A DNA stretch of 43,807 nt from Fimenecus sp051881355 (lineage in GTDB: Bacteria; Bacillota; Clostridia; Oscillospirales; Acutalibacteraceae), in assembly GCA_051881355.1 (NCBI GenBank), contig JBJEPS010000072.1, positions 1 to 43,807 on the forward strand, in the 5' to 3' direction. Positions 30,516 through 39,119 of the stretch are shown here, piece after piece (positions within the stretch are counted from its first letter, which is position 1; every line of letters starts with the position of its first letter). The notes under the pieces are model-generated. The model did not search any database. It was not told the origin of the DNA and was given only the letters and a program-made list of their open reading frames with translations. A program made the position numbers and the translations under genes.

Positions 30516-31859
30516 ATGAAGCAAGAAATCACCAAACGCGGAAAAATTCGCGTTTTTTCGTTCAGTACGGCAGTGTTCTTCGTCCTTTTAACCTTTGCAA
30601 TCGTCGGAAATGTCCGCGCCGCCAAATTGCAGCGGCAGGTACGCCTTTCCAGTGAGCGTGCCTTATGCGAATTGGACACCTATTTAGACACGATTTACAC
30701 AGATTTGCAAAAGGGCATTTACACCGTCACTCCGCCGATGCTCGGCACACTTTCCGAGGAGCTGCACCGCGCGGCAACGGGCGCAAAGACCAGCCTTTCG
30801 GTATTGCCGCTGTCGGGCGTGCAAATGGACAACACCTATAAGTTCCTGTCGCAGGTCGGCGATTTTGTAGCAACGCTCAACAGCAAAGCACAGCGCGGTG
30901 AAAAAATCACCGACGAGGAACGCGCGCAGATGCAAAAGCTGTTGTCGTTTTCCCAAACACTGACAGAGGAAATCTCCGCAATGCGCACGCAGTTGTATGA
31001 CGGGAGCTTAGATTTTACGGCAACCAACCAAACACTTGCCGAAACGCGCGAAAAAACCGTTCTGCTATCCGACGATATGGAGGACGCAGAGCAGTCCCTG
31101 ACGGAATATCCGTCGCTGATTTACGACGGTCCGTTTTCCGACCACATCTTGCAAAAAGAATCCGTGTATTTAGCAAATAAGCCCGAAATCACGCGGGACG
31201 AAGCACTCGAAAAAGCGGCAAAAATTTTAAAAGTTGACAAAACCAACTTGGAATTCGTGTCGGAGGAGGCGGACAGCACCGCGGCTTACTGCTTCCGCTA
31301 TGACGATACCGTAATCGCCATCACCAAAAAAGGCGGCGAGCTTTTGTATATGCTGTCTTCCGCATTTGTCGGTGAGAGCACCATGGGTTATGAGGACGCA
31401 AGAAAATACGCTTCTGAATTTTTGGTGCAAAACGGTTTTCACGATATGCACGAAAGCTATTACAGCATCTCCGACGGCATTTGCACCATCAATTATGCTT
31501 ATCAAGACGGAGAATATATCTGTTATCCCGACTTAATCAAGGTATCCGTGAGCCTTGCGGACGGGAAAATCCTTTCCGCAGACTGCCGCGGATATATCAT
31601 GAACCATAAAACGCGCAATATGCCCGCTCCGTCGCTGCCTGCTGCCGAGGCACAGAAAAATATAAGTCCTCTGCTGACGGTGGTTGACACGCATCTTGCG
31701 GTGATTCCCACGGACGGCGGTTCGGAAAAATACACCTACGAATTCCATTGCAAGAACGACAGCGGCACGGAATTTTTGGTGTATATCGACACCGAAACAG
31801 GCTACGAGGACGATATTTTGATTCTTTTGTACGCGGACGACGGTGTTTTGACAAAATAA
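30516..31859 (+). CDS. ypeB: Spore germination protein YpeB
   Basis: YpeB protects and positions the cortex-lytic enzyme SleB in spores. The 447-residue protein matches the family length, with an N-terminal membrane anchor (about 17-35), a middle helical region containing KFLSQVGDFVATL, and C-terminal PepSY-like repeats (SISDGICTINYAYQDGEYIC, YPDLIKVSVSLADGKILSAD, YIMNHKTRNMPAPSLPAAEA, YIDTETGYEDDILILLYAD). ATG at 30516 has GAGAGGTG seven bases upstream; a GTG three codons earlier overlaps that site. No sleB is adjacent, unlike in Bacillus. A forespore (sigma-G) promoter is expected, but no convincing one was seen. Confidence 0.88.
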   Translation: MKQEITKRGKIRVFSFSTAVFFVLLTFAIVGNVRAAKLQRQVRLSSERALCELDTYLDTIYTDLQKGIYTVTPPMLGTLSEELHRAATGAKTSLSVLPLSGVQMDNTYKFLSQVGDFVATLNSKAQRGEKITDEERAQMQKLLSFSQTLTEEISAMRTQLYDGSLDFTATNQTLAETREKTVLLSDDMEDAEQSLTEYPSLIYDGPFSDHILQKESVYLANKPEITRDEALEKAAKILKVDKTNLEFVSEEADSTAAYCFRYDDTVIAITKKGGELLYMLSSAFVGESTMGYEDARKYASEFLVQNGFHDMHESYYSISDGICTINYAYQDGEYICYPDLIKVSVSLADGKILSADCRGYIMNHKTRNMPAPSLPAAEAQKNISPLLTVVDTHLAVIPTDGGSEKYTYEFHCKNDSGTEFLVYIDTETGYEDDILILLYADDGVLTK

Positions 31860-31924
31860 TGTATAAATCCAAACGGACGGTGCACACTAACAGCGTCCGA
31901 AAATCAGGAAAAGAGGAAATTTCT

Positions 31925-32233
31925 ATGAAAAAAAGCATACTTTTGATTGCGGCGTTAATTGCGCTTTTGGCAGTCGCTTTGGTCGCTTGCGGCAACAGAA
32001 ACGACGGCATGGTGACAGACAACGACAATACGGTGACGAACGGTGTTTCAAACGGTGTGTCGAATGCAGGCAACGCCGTTGGGGACGCGGCTGAGGACAT
32101 CGGGAACGGTGTCGGCAGTGTCGTAACCGGCGTCGGCGATCTCGCAGGCGATATCGTAACCGGCGCAGGGGATCTGGTCAGTGATGTTATGCCCGGTGCA
32201 AACGAAACTGTGTCCGAAACCACAACACGCTGA
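31925..32233 (+). CDS. Small lipoprotein, function unknown
   Basis: A 102-residue secreted lipoprotein: signal peptide with lipobox VALVAC (Cys22), then an Asn/Asp/Gly/Val-rich body. The body is made of near repeats (VSNGVSN, GVGSVVTGVGDLAGDIV, TGAGDLVSDVM), with a matching direct repeat in the DNA at about 32128-32180. It lies 65 bases after ypeB, is preceded by AAGAGGAAA, and is followed by a strong terminator, so it may be co-transcribed with ypeB and expressed in the spore. I do not recognise the family. Confidence 0.8.
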   Translation: MKKSILLIAALIALLAVALVACGNRNDGMVTDNDNTVTNGVSNGVSNAGNAVGDAAEDIGNGVGSVVTGVGDLAGDIVTGAGDLVSDVMPGANETVSETTTR

Positions 32234-32250
32234 GCACTGCAGTCCAAAAC

Positions 32251-32296
32251 AAAACACAGCCTTACACGGGTAACCGTGCGAGGCTGTGTTTTTTAT
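32251..32296. terminator. Bidirectional terminator between ypeB unit and thiamine operon
   Basis: AAAACACAGCCT (32251-32262) pairs with AGGCTGTGTTTT (32281-32292); an inner CACGG/CCGTG stem extends it. T-runs follow on the plus strand and A-runs precede it, so it can serve both converging units. Confidence 0.92.
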
Positions 32297-32301
32297 CCAG
32301 C

Positions 32302-33060
32302 TTATAAAATCAAATTTTCAGCAATCTGCCGTTTGTAATTTAAAAATTCGGGGGTCAGCGAAAAATCGTGCGGGCGCGGACGCGGCACATCAATCGGAAT
32401 TTCACATAAGATATGCCCCGGCTTGCCGCCCAAAATGCAAATACGGTCGGACAGCTTCACCGCTTCGTCCGTATCGTGCGTAATAAACAGCGTTGTGAGG
32501 TCGATTTCATTCATAATATCCAAATACCATTCGTGCATAGCGCTTTTGGTAATGGTATCCAGCGCGCTGAACGGCTCGTCCAACAGCGCCACACCGTCGC
32601 TTGCAAGATACGTGCGCAGCAGCGCTGCACGTTGCCGCATCCCGCCCGAAAGCTTGTTCGGATACTTTTTCTGCGTACCGTCAATGCCGAACTGCCCAAA
32701 ATAGGACGACGCTTTTTCGCGTGCCTCTTTTTTCGACATTCCCTTGATAATCAGCGGCAATGCGACATTATCGACCACTGTGCGGTACGGCAACAGCAAA
32801 TCCTTTTGCAGCATATAACTGATTTCACCGGGACGCCCTGTAATCTCACGCTCGCCGAGATACACCTTGCCGCTGTCGGGTTGCATTAACCCCGAAAGGA
32901 TATTGAACAGCGTGGTCTTCCCACCGCCGCTGATGCCCAAAAGGCAAACCAGCTCGCCTTTTTTCAGCGTAAAATCCACATTTTGGAGTACGTGATTGTC
33001 GCCGAAGCTTTTCGAAATTCCCTCGGCGCGCAGCACAACTTCATCAGGAGAGGTATGCAT
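32302..33060 (-). CDS. ABC transporter ATPase, thiamine-precursor importer
   Basis: The ATPase of the riboswitch-controlled importer. The 252-residue protein has Walker A GISGGGKTT (42-50), Q-loop Gln85, the signature LSGGMRQR (137-144), Walker B VALLDEPFSALD (157-168) and the switch His (FITHDTDEA). It belongs to the nitrate/sulfonate/taurine-like group, as does ThiZ. I chose ATG at 33060 (MHTSPDEV), which overlaps the binding-protein gene by 17 bases and has no strong ribosome site of its own, so translation is likely coupled; a start 12 codons upstream is possible. Confidence 0.92.
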   Translation of the reverse strand: MHTSPDEVVLRAEGISKSFGDNHVLQNVDFTLKKGELVCLLGISGGGKTTLFNILSGLMQPDSGKVYLGEREITGRPGEISYMLQKDLLLPYRTVVDNVALPLIIKGMSKKEAREKASSYFGQFGIDGTQKKYPNKLSGGMRQRAALLRTYLASDGVALLDEPFSALDTITKSAMHEWYLDIMNEIDLTTLFITHDTDEAVKLSDRICILGGKPGHILCEIPIDVPRPRPHDFSLTPEFLNYKRQIAENLIL

Positions 33061-34060
33061 TGGTATACCCCGTTCCCGCGGGCAATTCTTTTTCAATTAA
33101 GCCGTTTTCCCAAAGCCAAGCATAGAAGCCGTCCCAACGCGCAGGGTCAATATAGCCCCACTGTGTGACCTCGGCTTTGTACTGCTGTGACAGCCATTTT
33201 TGGCTCTCCGTAACCAGTTCCAAGGAATCCTTGAGCGAGCCAGTGGTGTCGCCGTCCACCAAAATCTGTGCCGCTTCTTCGGGATTTTCAATTGCAAATT
33301 CATAGCCTTTTTTGAGTGCGGACAGGAACGCCTTGGTGGTTTCGGGATTTTGTTCGATATACTCGTTATTCGCAATCAAAATCGGGGTGTAATAATCAAA
33401 CACGGGGTCAATATCGGTAAAGTTGAAATAATCAAATTCCAATCCCGTAAGACTTGCGGAAATGCCGCCCCAACCGTAGAAAATCCAAATCGCATCGGTC
33501 TGCTTTTCTTTGAGTGCGCCCGCTTCGTCGGTGATATTGTTCGGAATTAAGTTGACTTTTGAGAAGTCGCCGCCGTCCTTTTCCACAACGGTTTTGAGCA
33601 TTGCCAGTTCAATCGGAGAATCCCAAGTGGAATAGGTGTGGTTTTCCAAGCCCTTCGGACTGTCCATACCCTCGCCTTTGCGGGAGATAATCCCCGAAGT
33701 GTTGTGTTGCAACAGTGCAGCAACCGCCGTTACGCCCAAAGGTGCATCGGTCGCAAACGCCGCAGCAAGGGTATCCTGTGCGTCAATGGCAAACTGTGCC
33801 TGTCCCGCCGCGCACATCGCGGTTGCGCCGCTTTCGGGCGGCTGTACCACGGTAACATCTAAGCCCGCTTCGGTGAAATAGCCTTTTGCAAGCGCAACAT
33901 AAATACCCGTATGGTTGGTATTCGGTGTCCAGTCTAAGGACAGGGTGATTTTTTGTAAATCAGCGGTCTTGTCGGTCTGATCTCCCGCACAGGCGGCAAG
34001 CGACAAGAGCATTACCGCGCACAACAGCACGGCAAGAATTTTTTTTGAATAGTTTTTCAT
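33044..34060 (-). CDS. Substrate-binding lipoprotein, ThiY/NMT1-like
   Basis: The 338-residue lipoprotein has a signal peptide with lipobox LSLAAC (about Cys24) and an NMT1/THI5-like fold: LSLDWTPNTNHTGIYVALAK (residues 40-59), GYFTEAGLDV, VQPPESGATAMCAAGQAQFA, GWGGISASLTGLEFDYFNF. The WTPNTNHTG motif is typical of pyrimidine-precursor (HMP or formylaminopyrimidine) binding proteins. With the TPP riboswitch this points to uptake of a thiamine pyrimidine precursor. ATG at 34060 has AAGGAG eight bases upstream. It lies between permease and ATPase genes. Confidence 0.92.
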   Translation of the reverse strand: MKNYSKKILAVLLCAVMLLSLAACAGDQTDKTADLQKITLSLDWTPNTNHTGIYVALAKGYFTEAGLDVTVVQPPESGATAMCAAGQAQFAIDAQDTLAAAFATDAPLGVTAVAALLQHNTSGIISRKGEGMDSPKGLENHTYSTWDSPIELAMLKTVVEKDGGDFSKVNLIPNNITDEAGALKEKQTDAIWIFYGWGGISASLTGLEFDYFNFTDIDPVFDYYTPILIANNEYIEQNPETTKAFLSALKKGYEFAIENPEEAAQILVDGDTTGSLKDSLELVTESQKWLSQQYKAEVTQWGYIDPARWDGFYAWLWENGLIEKELPAGTGYTNAYLS

Positions 34061-34836
34061 TTGTTTTCTCCTTTTTCTTTTCGCTCCCACGGCATGACGA
34101 GTTTGCGGAGCACCGCAACACCCCACATCAGCAAAAGACTGACCAGCGTTGTAAATAGAATGACGGCGAACATTTTATCAAAGGCATACGCCTTTCTGAC
34201 GCGCGTCATATAGACGCCCAAGCCCTCAAATCCGCCGAGCCATTCGGCAACTACCGCACCGACTACGGCATACGAAGCGGATACTTTGAGCCCTGCAAAA
34301 AACGAGCCTAATGCCGAGGGAAATTTAATATACCGGAAAATTTTTACGCGTCCCGCGCCCATACTGCGCAACAGATTGATTGCGTCTGTATCCGCACAGC
34401 GGTAGCCGTCCAACAGGCTGACGGCAATCGGGAAAAAGGTGGTCAACACCACCAATGTGATTTTCGGCGCCATACCGAAGCCCTGCCAAAGCACCAACAG
34501 CGGCGCGACGGCAATGGTCGGCACGGTTTGCGTAATCACCAAAAGCGGATAAATCGCTTTGTAGAGGAGTTCAAAACGGTCCATCAGCGTAGCGAGCACA
34601 AATGCCAGCGCCACACCGAGAGAAAGCCCAAAAAACGCCTCGATCAGCGTGACGCGCGCATGCTGACACAACAGCGAAAAATCCGAGACAAACGCCCTTG
34701 CCACTGCCGCGGGGGAAGGCAACATAAACGACGGTACCAAGTCGAAGCCCGTTGCCGCCGCCCAAATCACCACAACCGCAAGCAGTGCAAGGGCGGGAGA
34801 GAGCTTACTGATGGTGCTTTGTAACTTTTTGGTCAA
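34057..34836 (-). CDS. ABC transporter permease, thiamine-precursor importer
   Basis: The 259-residue permease has about six membrane spans and the binding-protein-dependent transporter motif (SMGAGRVKIFRYIKFPSALG, the EAA-like loop that meets the ATPase). The family is that of ThiX/SsuC. Start is TTG at 34836, inside the end of the MTH1187-like gene (32-base overlap), with GGAGGG some distance upstream; the exact start is less sure than the gene. Its stop overlaps the next gene start by four bases. Confidence 0.92.
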   Translation of the reverse strand: MTKKLQSTISKLSPALALLAVVVIWAAATGFDLVPSFMLPSPAAVARAFVSDFSLLCQHARVTLIEAFFGLSLGVALAFVLATLMDRFELLYKAIYPLLVITQTVPTIAVAPLLVLWQGFGMAPKITLVVLTTFFPIAVSLLDGYRCADTDAINLLRSMGAGRVKIFRYIKFPSALGSFFAGLKVSASYAVVGAVVAEWLGGFEGLGVYMTRVRKAYAFDKMFAVILFTTLVSLLLMWGVAVLRKLVMPWERKEKGENK

Positions 34837-35104
34837 TGGTCAGAACACCGCCCTCCGGCTTGTACGCGACTTTCACATACGCGGAAACCGACGGTGCGCC
34901 CGCACGGATTGCCACATGCTGGCATTCCTTGACAATGTCCATCAGTTGGTCGTAGCTTTCGCCCTCAATGGTCGTTTCAAACGGTCCGACATAGTAGTTT
35001 AAGCCCGTGCTTTTGATGTAATCGATGACTTCATCGACAATGCGCACGAGTTCGTCAGTGTCCGAAACGCCGGGTAATACTTGAATGGCGACACTTGCTT
35101 GCAT
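34805..35104 (-). CDS. MTH1187/YkoF-family thiamine-binding protein
   Basis: A 99-residue ferredoxin-like protein of the MTH1187 (UPF0045) family: ASVAIQVLPGVSDTDELVRI, VDEVIDYIKSTGLNYYVGPF, ETTIEGESYDQLMDIVK, CQHVAIRAGAPSVSAYVKVA. Members bind thiamine or its pyrimidine and are often in TPP-regulated operons with ABC importers, as here. It is cytoplasmic (no signal peptide). It is the first gene after the riboswitch; ATG at 35104 has AGGAGG seven bases upstream. Confidence 0.9.
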   Translation of the reverse strand: MQASVAIQVLPGVSDTDELVRIVDEVIDYIKSTGLNYYVGPFETTIEGESYDQLMDIVKECQHVAIRAGAPSVSAYVKVAYKPEGGVLTIDQKVTKHHQ

Positions 35105-35120
35105 ACAGATTCCTCCTACT

Positions 35121-35163
35121 AAAAATGTAAGCCTTACGATACTTCCTGCATACCGTAAGGCTT
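35121..35163 (-). terminator. Riboswitch-linked terminator
   Basis: On the minus strand, AAGCCTTACG (35154-35163) pairs with CGTAAGGCTT (35129-35138), followed by ACATTTTT. It lies between the TPP aptamer and the first ribosome site, so the switch probably works by ending transcription when TPP is bound. Confidence 0.85.
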
Positions 35164-35179
35164 TTGATGGTTTTTGTAC

Positions 35180-35282
35180 AACAAACTACCTACGGCGGCA
35201 TTACCCGCATCAGGTGAAAGGGTCAAAGAAGCGTTTATTCTTTATCTCAGCCGACTTTTGCGCCAGCCCCCCTGTGGTTGGA
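35180..35282 (-). promoter_or_regulatory. TPP riboswitch (THI element)
   Basis: The minus strand has the conserved aptamer cores GGGGGGCTG, GGCTGAGATAA, GACCCTTTCACCTGATGCGG and GTAATGCCGCCGTAGG in the right order. It controls the downstream thiamine-binding protein and ABC importer. Edges are approximate, as the P1 stem was paired by eye. Confidence 0.95.
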
Positions 35283-35308
35283 TTCAGTTTTCATAAGACT
35301 TCTGAAAA

Positions 35309-35337
35309 AGTATAGTACACCGTGCAAAAAAAGTCAA
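35309..35337 (-). promoter_or_regulatory. Promoter of the TPP-controlled operon
   Basis: TTGACT (35332-35337), 17-base spacer, TATACT (35309-35314) on the minus strand. The -35 overlaps the stop codon of the DUF2804 gene. Confidence 0.75.
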
Positions 35338-36359
35338 TACCGATTGTGTACGCGTTCGGCAAAAACCAACTTGTTTTGCACTTGGATTTTTGTGCCGTCA
35401 TCCAAAATTGCCGTGCCCGACAGCCGCCCGAACACCTGGTGCGCGTCTTGTGAAATCACGATTGCCGACAAATCGGTGCGGTGGTCAAACAGCGGCACGA
35501 AATCCATTTCAAAGCGGTGGTCGGTTTCCGTGAATTTCCACGGCTTCATAATATCGTCTTCGGGAATGACAAACTGCACACGGTCTAATTTGTGGCAAAC
35601 ACCGTCATAAAACAACATATTTTCGCTTGCCGCCGTCGTGTCGCCGAAGCCGTACCCGATATTATACCCGAACGCATGCCCGTCAATATCCATATTGCCC
35701 GAACCCCAGTACCAGGTGTTGTCATAGGTCCAAACGCCGCGTCCCCAATCGAGCGTGCCGAAATCGGTTTCGGGCGAAAAGGTGTAGCGCTGCCCGTCAA
35801 ACGCACAGTAGCCCTCGGCGCGCATACAGTTGATTTTTTGATTGTAGTAAAACGCTTTCGGGTCCTCTTTCCACGGCGTGGCAATCACCATCGTATCCAT
35901 GTTCGGCTGTTTTAAATAAATGTTGCATTCGAACGTTTTTCCGCCGGGGAGATTGTAGTTGGCAAGCAACCGCCTGCCGCCGTTTGTTAATATATAGCGA
36001 AAATCGCAAAATGCATTGCGAAAAATCACATCGCCTTTTCCCGAATCCGTCGGCAAATGCAGTTTTCCCATCGGCAAAATCAACGGCACCAAAAAGTCGT
36101 GCTTAACGCCGTTTTTAATGTCAATCAGCGCGGCATCCACAAGCCCCATGTAGCGGTTGTCGGCAATACACAACGCAAGTGCATATTCGCCCTCATCGCT
36201 AATCATAATATAGTAGTCCCATTCCTTCAGACGCATTTTGTTTGCCTTGACCGCTTTCGGGTCATATTGATACAAAAGCGCTGTTGCCCAGCCGGGTTTT
36301 GTGAGACTGCCGTTTTTGTCTAATAACGGCGCGCGTTCGGTAATGCGGACTTGTTCCAT
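35334..36359 (-). CDS. DUF2804 family protein
   Basis: The 341-residue protein matches the DUF2804 family by its motifs: LLDKNGSLTKPGWATALLYQ, KEWDYYIMISDEGEYALAL, RGVWTYDNTWYWGSGNMDID, GHAFGYNIGYGFGDTTAASE, NMLFYDGVCHKLDRVQF, and the conserved ending on FGRLSGTAILDDGTKIQV. Many Trp, Tyr and Gly residues suggest a beta-rich fold, perhaps lipocalin-like. There is no signal peptide or span. Function unknown. ATG at 36359 has GGGGGAG upstream. It stands alone, with a TATAAT-like -10 near 36402 but no clear -35. Confidence 0.85.
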   Translation of the reverse strand: MEQVRITERAPLLDKNGSLTKPGWATALLYQYDPKAVKANKMRLKEWDYYIMISDEGEYALALCIADNRYMGLVDAALIDIKNGVKHDFLVPLILPMGKLHLPTDSGKGDVIFRNAFCDFRYILTNGGRRLLANYNLPGGKTFECNIYLKQPNMDTMVIATPWKEDPKAFYYNQKINCMRAEGYCAFDGQRYTFSPETDFGTLDWGRGVWTYDNTWYWGSGNMDIDGHAFGYNIGYGFGDTTAASENMLFYDGVCHKLDRVQFVIPEDDIMKPWKFTETDHRFEMDFVPLFDHRTDLSAIVISQDAHQVFGRLSGTAILDDGTKIQVQNKLVFAERVHNRY

Positions 36360-36428
36360 TTTGCTCCCCCGTTTCTGCATTTTTATTTTATATTTTTTAT
36401 TATAGTAGCATTCCCGCCGCAAAATTAC

Positions 36429-36460
36429 AAGGCGCACGGTGTAGAAAACCGCGCGCCTGA
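36429..36460 (-). terminator. Hairpin after the beta-helix lipoprotein gene
   Basis: On the minus strand, AGGCGC-G-CGG pairs with CCG-T-GCGCCT (36430-36439 with 36449-36458, one mismatch), followed by TGTAATTTTG. A weak T-tail makes this a moderate terminator. Confidence 0.6.
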
Positions 36461-36483
36461 TTTGTGCACTTTTTTTGGATAAA

Positions 36484-38445
36484 TTATTGCGGTGCGCCGC
36501 CTCTACCGCCCTGTGGATTCTGTCCGCCCGGTGCACCGCCTCTACCGCCGCCCATACCGCCGTTTTGCATACCGACCGCCTGCCCGACAGAGGACAAAAT
36601 GCTGTTCGCCGTAAAGGTGCCGATTTCGGTTTCGTTCCCATACGAAGCGCCTGTCAAAAGTCCGCTTTGCAGCGTGCCGCCGCTGTATGAAGCGGACGAA
36701 ACGATATAGGTTTCGCCTTTCTCGAAATCTTTGGTTGCAATCACAACGGTTTGAAAGGCTTTTTGCGGCACAAATGCCAAAACCTCGTTGCCGTCGCTGT
36801 CGCACACGCGCACCGCCGTATTTGCCGCGCCGTTCGTACCGACCGTCACCGCATACACCGACGAGCTGTCGGAAATCGTCATCGCCATGCCTGCCGCGCC
36901 TGCCGCCACAACCGTGCCGCCGGTCATATTATAGGTGCCGCCGTAGTCAAGCGCACCATTCCCGCTGTTCGTCGGACCGTCAATCACCACGGTGCCGCCC
37001 GATTGGTTGATATCGCCGTTGGAGTCCAACCCGTCGCCAGAAGCATTGATATATACCGTACCGCCCGTCATATTGAGCGTACCCGTCCCGCTCGCAAACG
37101 GGTCGCCGCCGAACCGTCCGTTCGCGGCGGAACTGTCATTGCCGCCTGCGGCGTTTATCCCGTCGTCGGACGCAACAATCGAAATATTGCCACCCGTAAT
37201 ATCGATTTGCGCGCTTTCCAACCCTTCATAAGACACCGTCACATCGATTTCCCCGTCCGCTATGGACAAAAGCGTATCGGCATGAATACCGTCATCTCCG
37301 CTTGCAATCGAAAAACTGCCGCCTGTAATCACAACCGTATTGTTGCAGTGCACGGCATCATCTGCACAGTCCAGCGTATATGCACCGCCTGAAATTTCAA
37401 TCAAATACCCGCATTTTATCCCTTTGTAACTGTCTGTGTCGGTCGTGCCGGCAGAAGATGTCGTCGCGCCCGGCTGCTTTTCCCGCTGCGGCGAGATCAT
37501 TTGAGATTTCACATCTGCCGCCGCACTGCCGCCACCCGTTGTCACTGTAAATGTCCCGTCCGTCAGGCGAATTTCAGTTCGCGCCTGCAAGCCGTCCGCA
37601 CCTGCGGTAATGCGAAACGTCCCACCCGAAATCACAACGGCACCCTTTGCCGTATCGGTATCATAGGTGGATTTTATCCCGTCACCCTCTGCGTTAATTT
37701 GCAAATTTCCACCGTTTATCAGTACAAAATCCTTACCGATAACGCCGTCATCGACACTTGTGATTTCCAGATTGCCACCCGTGATGATTAAGGTGTCATT
37801 GGATTTCAGCGCATCGTTGTAATTCCCGTAAATCCGAAGCGTTCCCGCGCCGTTCACAGTCAAATCATCTTTGGAATAAACCGCGGCGTCCGGCGCACTG
37901 TCCGTTTGGTCGCTGTAAACTGCCGCATCCGTCAGCGTATTGACCGTTCCCGCCCGCGCGTTCAGAATGGTTTTTCCTGCATTTTCCACATACAAGGCGG
38001 CGGAATCCGCGCATTGCAAAGAAGCATTTTGCAACACAAGTTTCACCGTGGCGGTATCGGGCGCGTTCACCACCAACTGCCCGTCTGCCGTAGTCCCCGT
38101 AACAAGATACGTCCCGCCGGATTTGATCGTCACCGTACTGCCCGCAGCCGACGCACCCGCACCGGTCACCGTTGCCGTGTCACCCGCAAAAGCAATCTCT
38201 GTCGCGCCGGCGGTGTCAATCACTTGTTCGTTATCCTCTGCGGTAATTTCGGGAATCCGCATTGCGGAAAGCGAAGAAATATCCGCCGTGTTTACTGCAT
38301 TTGTTGTATTTTCCGTCTGCTCGCCGTCTGCCGTGTTCCCGCACGCCGTAAACAGCGTTGCCGCAAATGCACAAACGGTTACCAAGACAAGAATCCGTTT
38401 TGCTGTATAATTCGTAATACCGTCTCCTGTTCTATTGATGTTCAT
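36484..38445 (-). CDS. Secreted beta-helix lipoprotein, carbohydrate-binding type (Cthe_2159-like)
   Basis: The 653-residue protein has an N-terminal membrane segment with a lipobox-like LFTAC (Cys35), then a long series of repeats of the form SGGTF/ITGGNLxI with DDGI/ADGL turns (for example SVDDGVIGKDFVLINGGNLQ, GDGIKSTYDTDTAKG, DDAVHCNNTVVITGGSF), typical of right-handed parallel beta-helices with Ca2+-binding Asp. It resembles Cthe_2159 (carbohydrate-binding domain, DUF4353). The C-terminal tail is rich in Gly/Arg/Pro (GGMGGGRGGAPGG). Its start overlaps the DUF4956 gene stop by four bases. Binding to surface polysaccharide is likely; the ligand is unknown. Confidence 0.87.
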   Translation of the reverse strand: MNINRTGDGITNYTAKRILVLVTVCAFAATLFTACGNTADGEQTENTTNAVNTADISSLSAMRIPEITAEDNEQVIDTAGATEIAFAGDTATVTGAGASAAGSTVTIKSGGTYLVTGTTADGQLVVNAPDTATVKLVLQNASLQCADSAALYVENAGKTILNARAGTVNTLTDAAVYSDQTDSAPDAAVYSKDDLTVNGAGTLRIYGNYNDALKSNDTLIITGGNLEITSVDDGVIGKDFVLINGGNLQINAEGDGIKSTYDTDTAKGAVVISGGTFRITAGADGLQARTEIRLTDGTFTVTTGGGSAAADVKSQMISPQREKQPGATTSSAGTTDTDSYKGIKCGYLIEISGGAYTLDCADDAVHCNNTVVITGGSFSIASGDDGIHADTLLSIADGEIDVTVSYEGLESAQIDITGGNISIVASDDGINAAGGNDSSAANGRFGGDPFASGTGTLNMTGGTVYINASGDGLDSNGDINQSGGTVVIDGPTNSGNGALDYGGTYNMTGGTVVAAGAAGMAMTISDSSSVYAVTVGTNGAANTAVRVCDSDGNEVLAFVPQKAFQTVVIATKDFEKGETYIVSSASYSGGTLQSGLLTGASYGNETEIGTFTANSILSSVGQAVGMQNGGMGGGRGGAPGGQNPQGGRGGAPQ

Positions 38446-39119
38446 AATTCCTCGCGCGAAATCTCCGGACGCGCAAGAGATATGTTCAAGTTACCGTTTC
38501 GGCAGCGAAGCGCATCAATAAAATCTTTTTCGCTGACCTCGTTTTTCAGTTTGATTGTATATTTCAGTTCAAACAAACTGCCCATATTGGTGGTTTTTAC
38601 GCTTTCCAAATCCGCTTTGGTCGTGTATTCGTCAAAAATCTCGCGAAACACCTCCGGATAATCCAAATTCTCAGGAATAACAATTTTCAACGTGCGTTCC
38701 TGTGCGCTTTTTTCCCCAAACGGCGTTTTACAAAGCACCACAAACAAAATACAAATCACCGCTGCCAAAATTGCAGCAAACACCACCTGTCCCATTCCGG
38801 TGGCAAGTCCCAGTGCCATCGCACAAAATACGGCGGCGATTTCTTTAGATGTGCCGGGCGTCGAACGAAAGCGTATCAAACTGAATGTGCCCATCACCGC
38901 AACGCCTGCCCCGAGGCTGCCGCTGACCATCATAATGACGCTCTGCACAAGCACCGGTAGCAGCACCAGCGTGACAATAAAATTTTTGGTGTATGTTTTA
39001 CTGCAAAAACGGTAGCATAGCGCAATTGCCAGCCCCAGCAAAACGGAGACGCCCGTGCATATCAGCGCGGACGAAACGGTTAAGGTAGACGCCGTGGAAT
39101 CGATGATACTGGTAAACAT
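38442..39119 (-). CDS. DUF4956 membrane protein
   Basis: The 225-residue protein has about four spans in the first 135 residues and a soluble C-terminal half (RTLKIVIPENLDYPEVFREI). The loop SLIRFRSTPGTSKEIAAVFC is the DUF4956 hallmark. Members are typically adjacent to VTC-domain and CotH or beta-helix proteins, as here. Function unknown; it may be the membrane part of a polymer-making or -exporting unit. It starts on the last base of the VTC gene's stop codon. Confidence 0.9.
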   Translation of the reverse strand: MFTSIIDSTASTLTVSSALICTGVSVLLGLAIALCYRFCSKTYTKNFIVTLVLLPVLVQSVIMMVSGSLGAGVAVMGTFSLIRFRSTPGTSKEIAAVFCAMALGLATGMGQVVFAAILAAVICILFVVLCKTPFGEKSAQERTLKIVIPENLDYPEVFREIFDEYTTKADLESVKTTNMGSLFELKYTIKLKNEVSEKDFIDALRCRNGNLNISLARPEISREEL

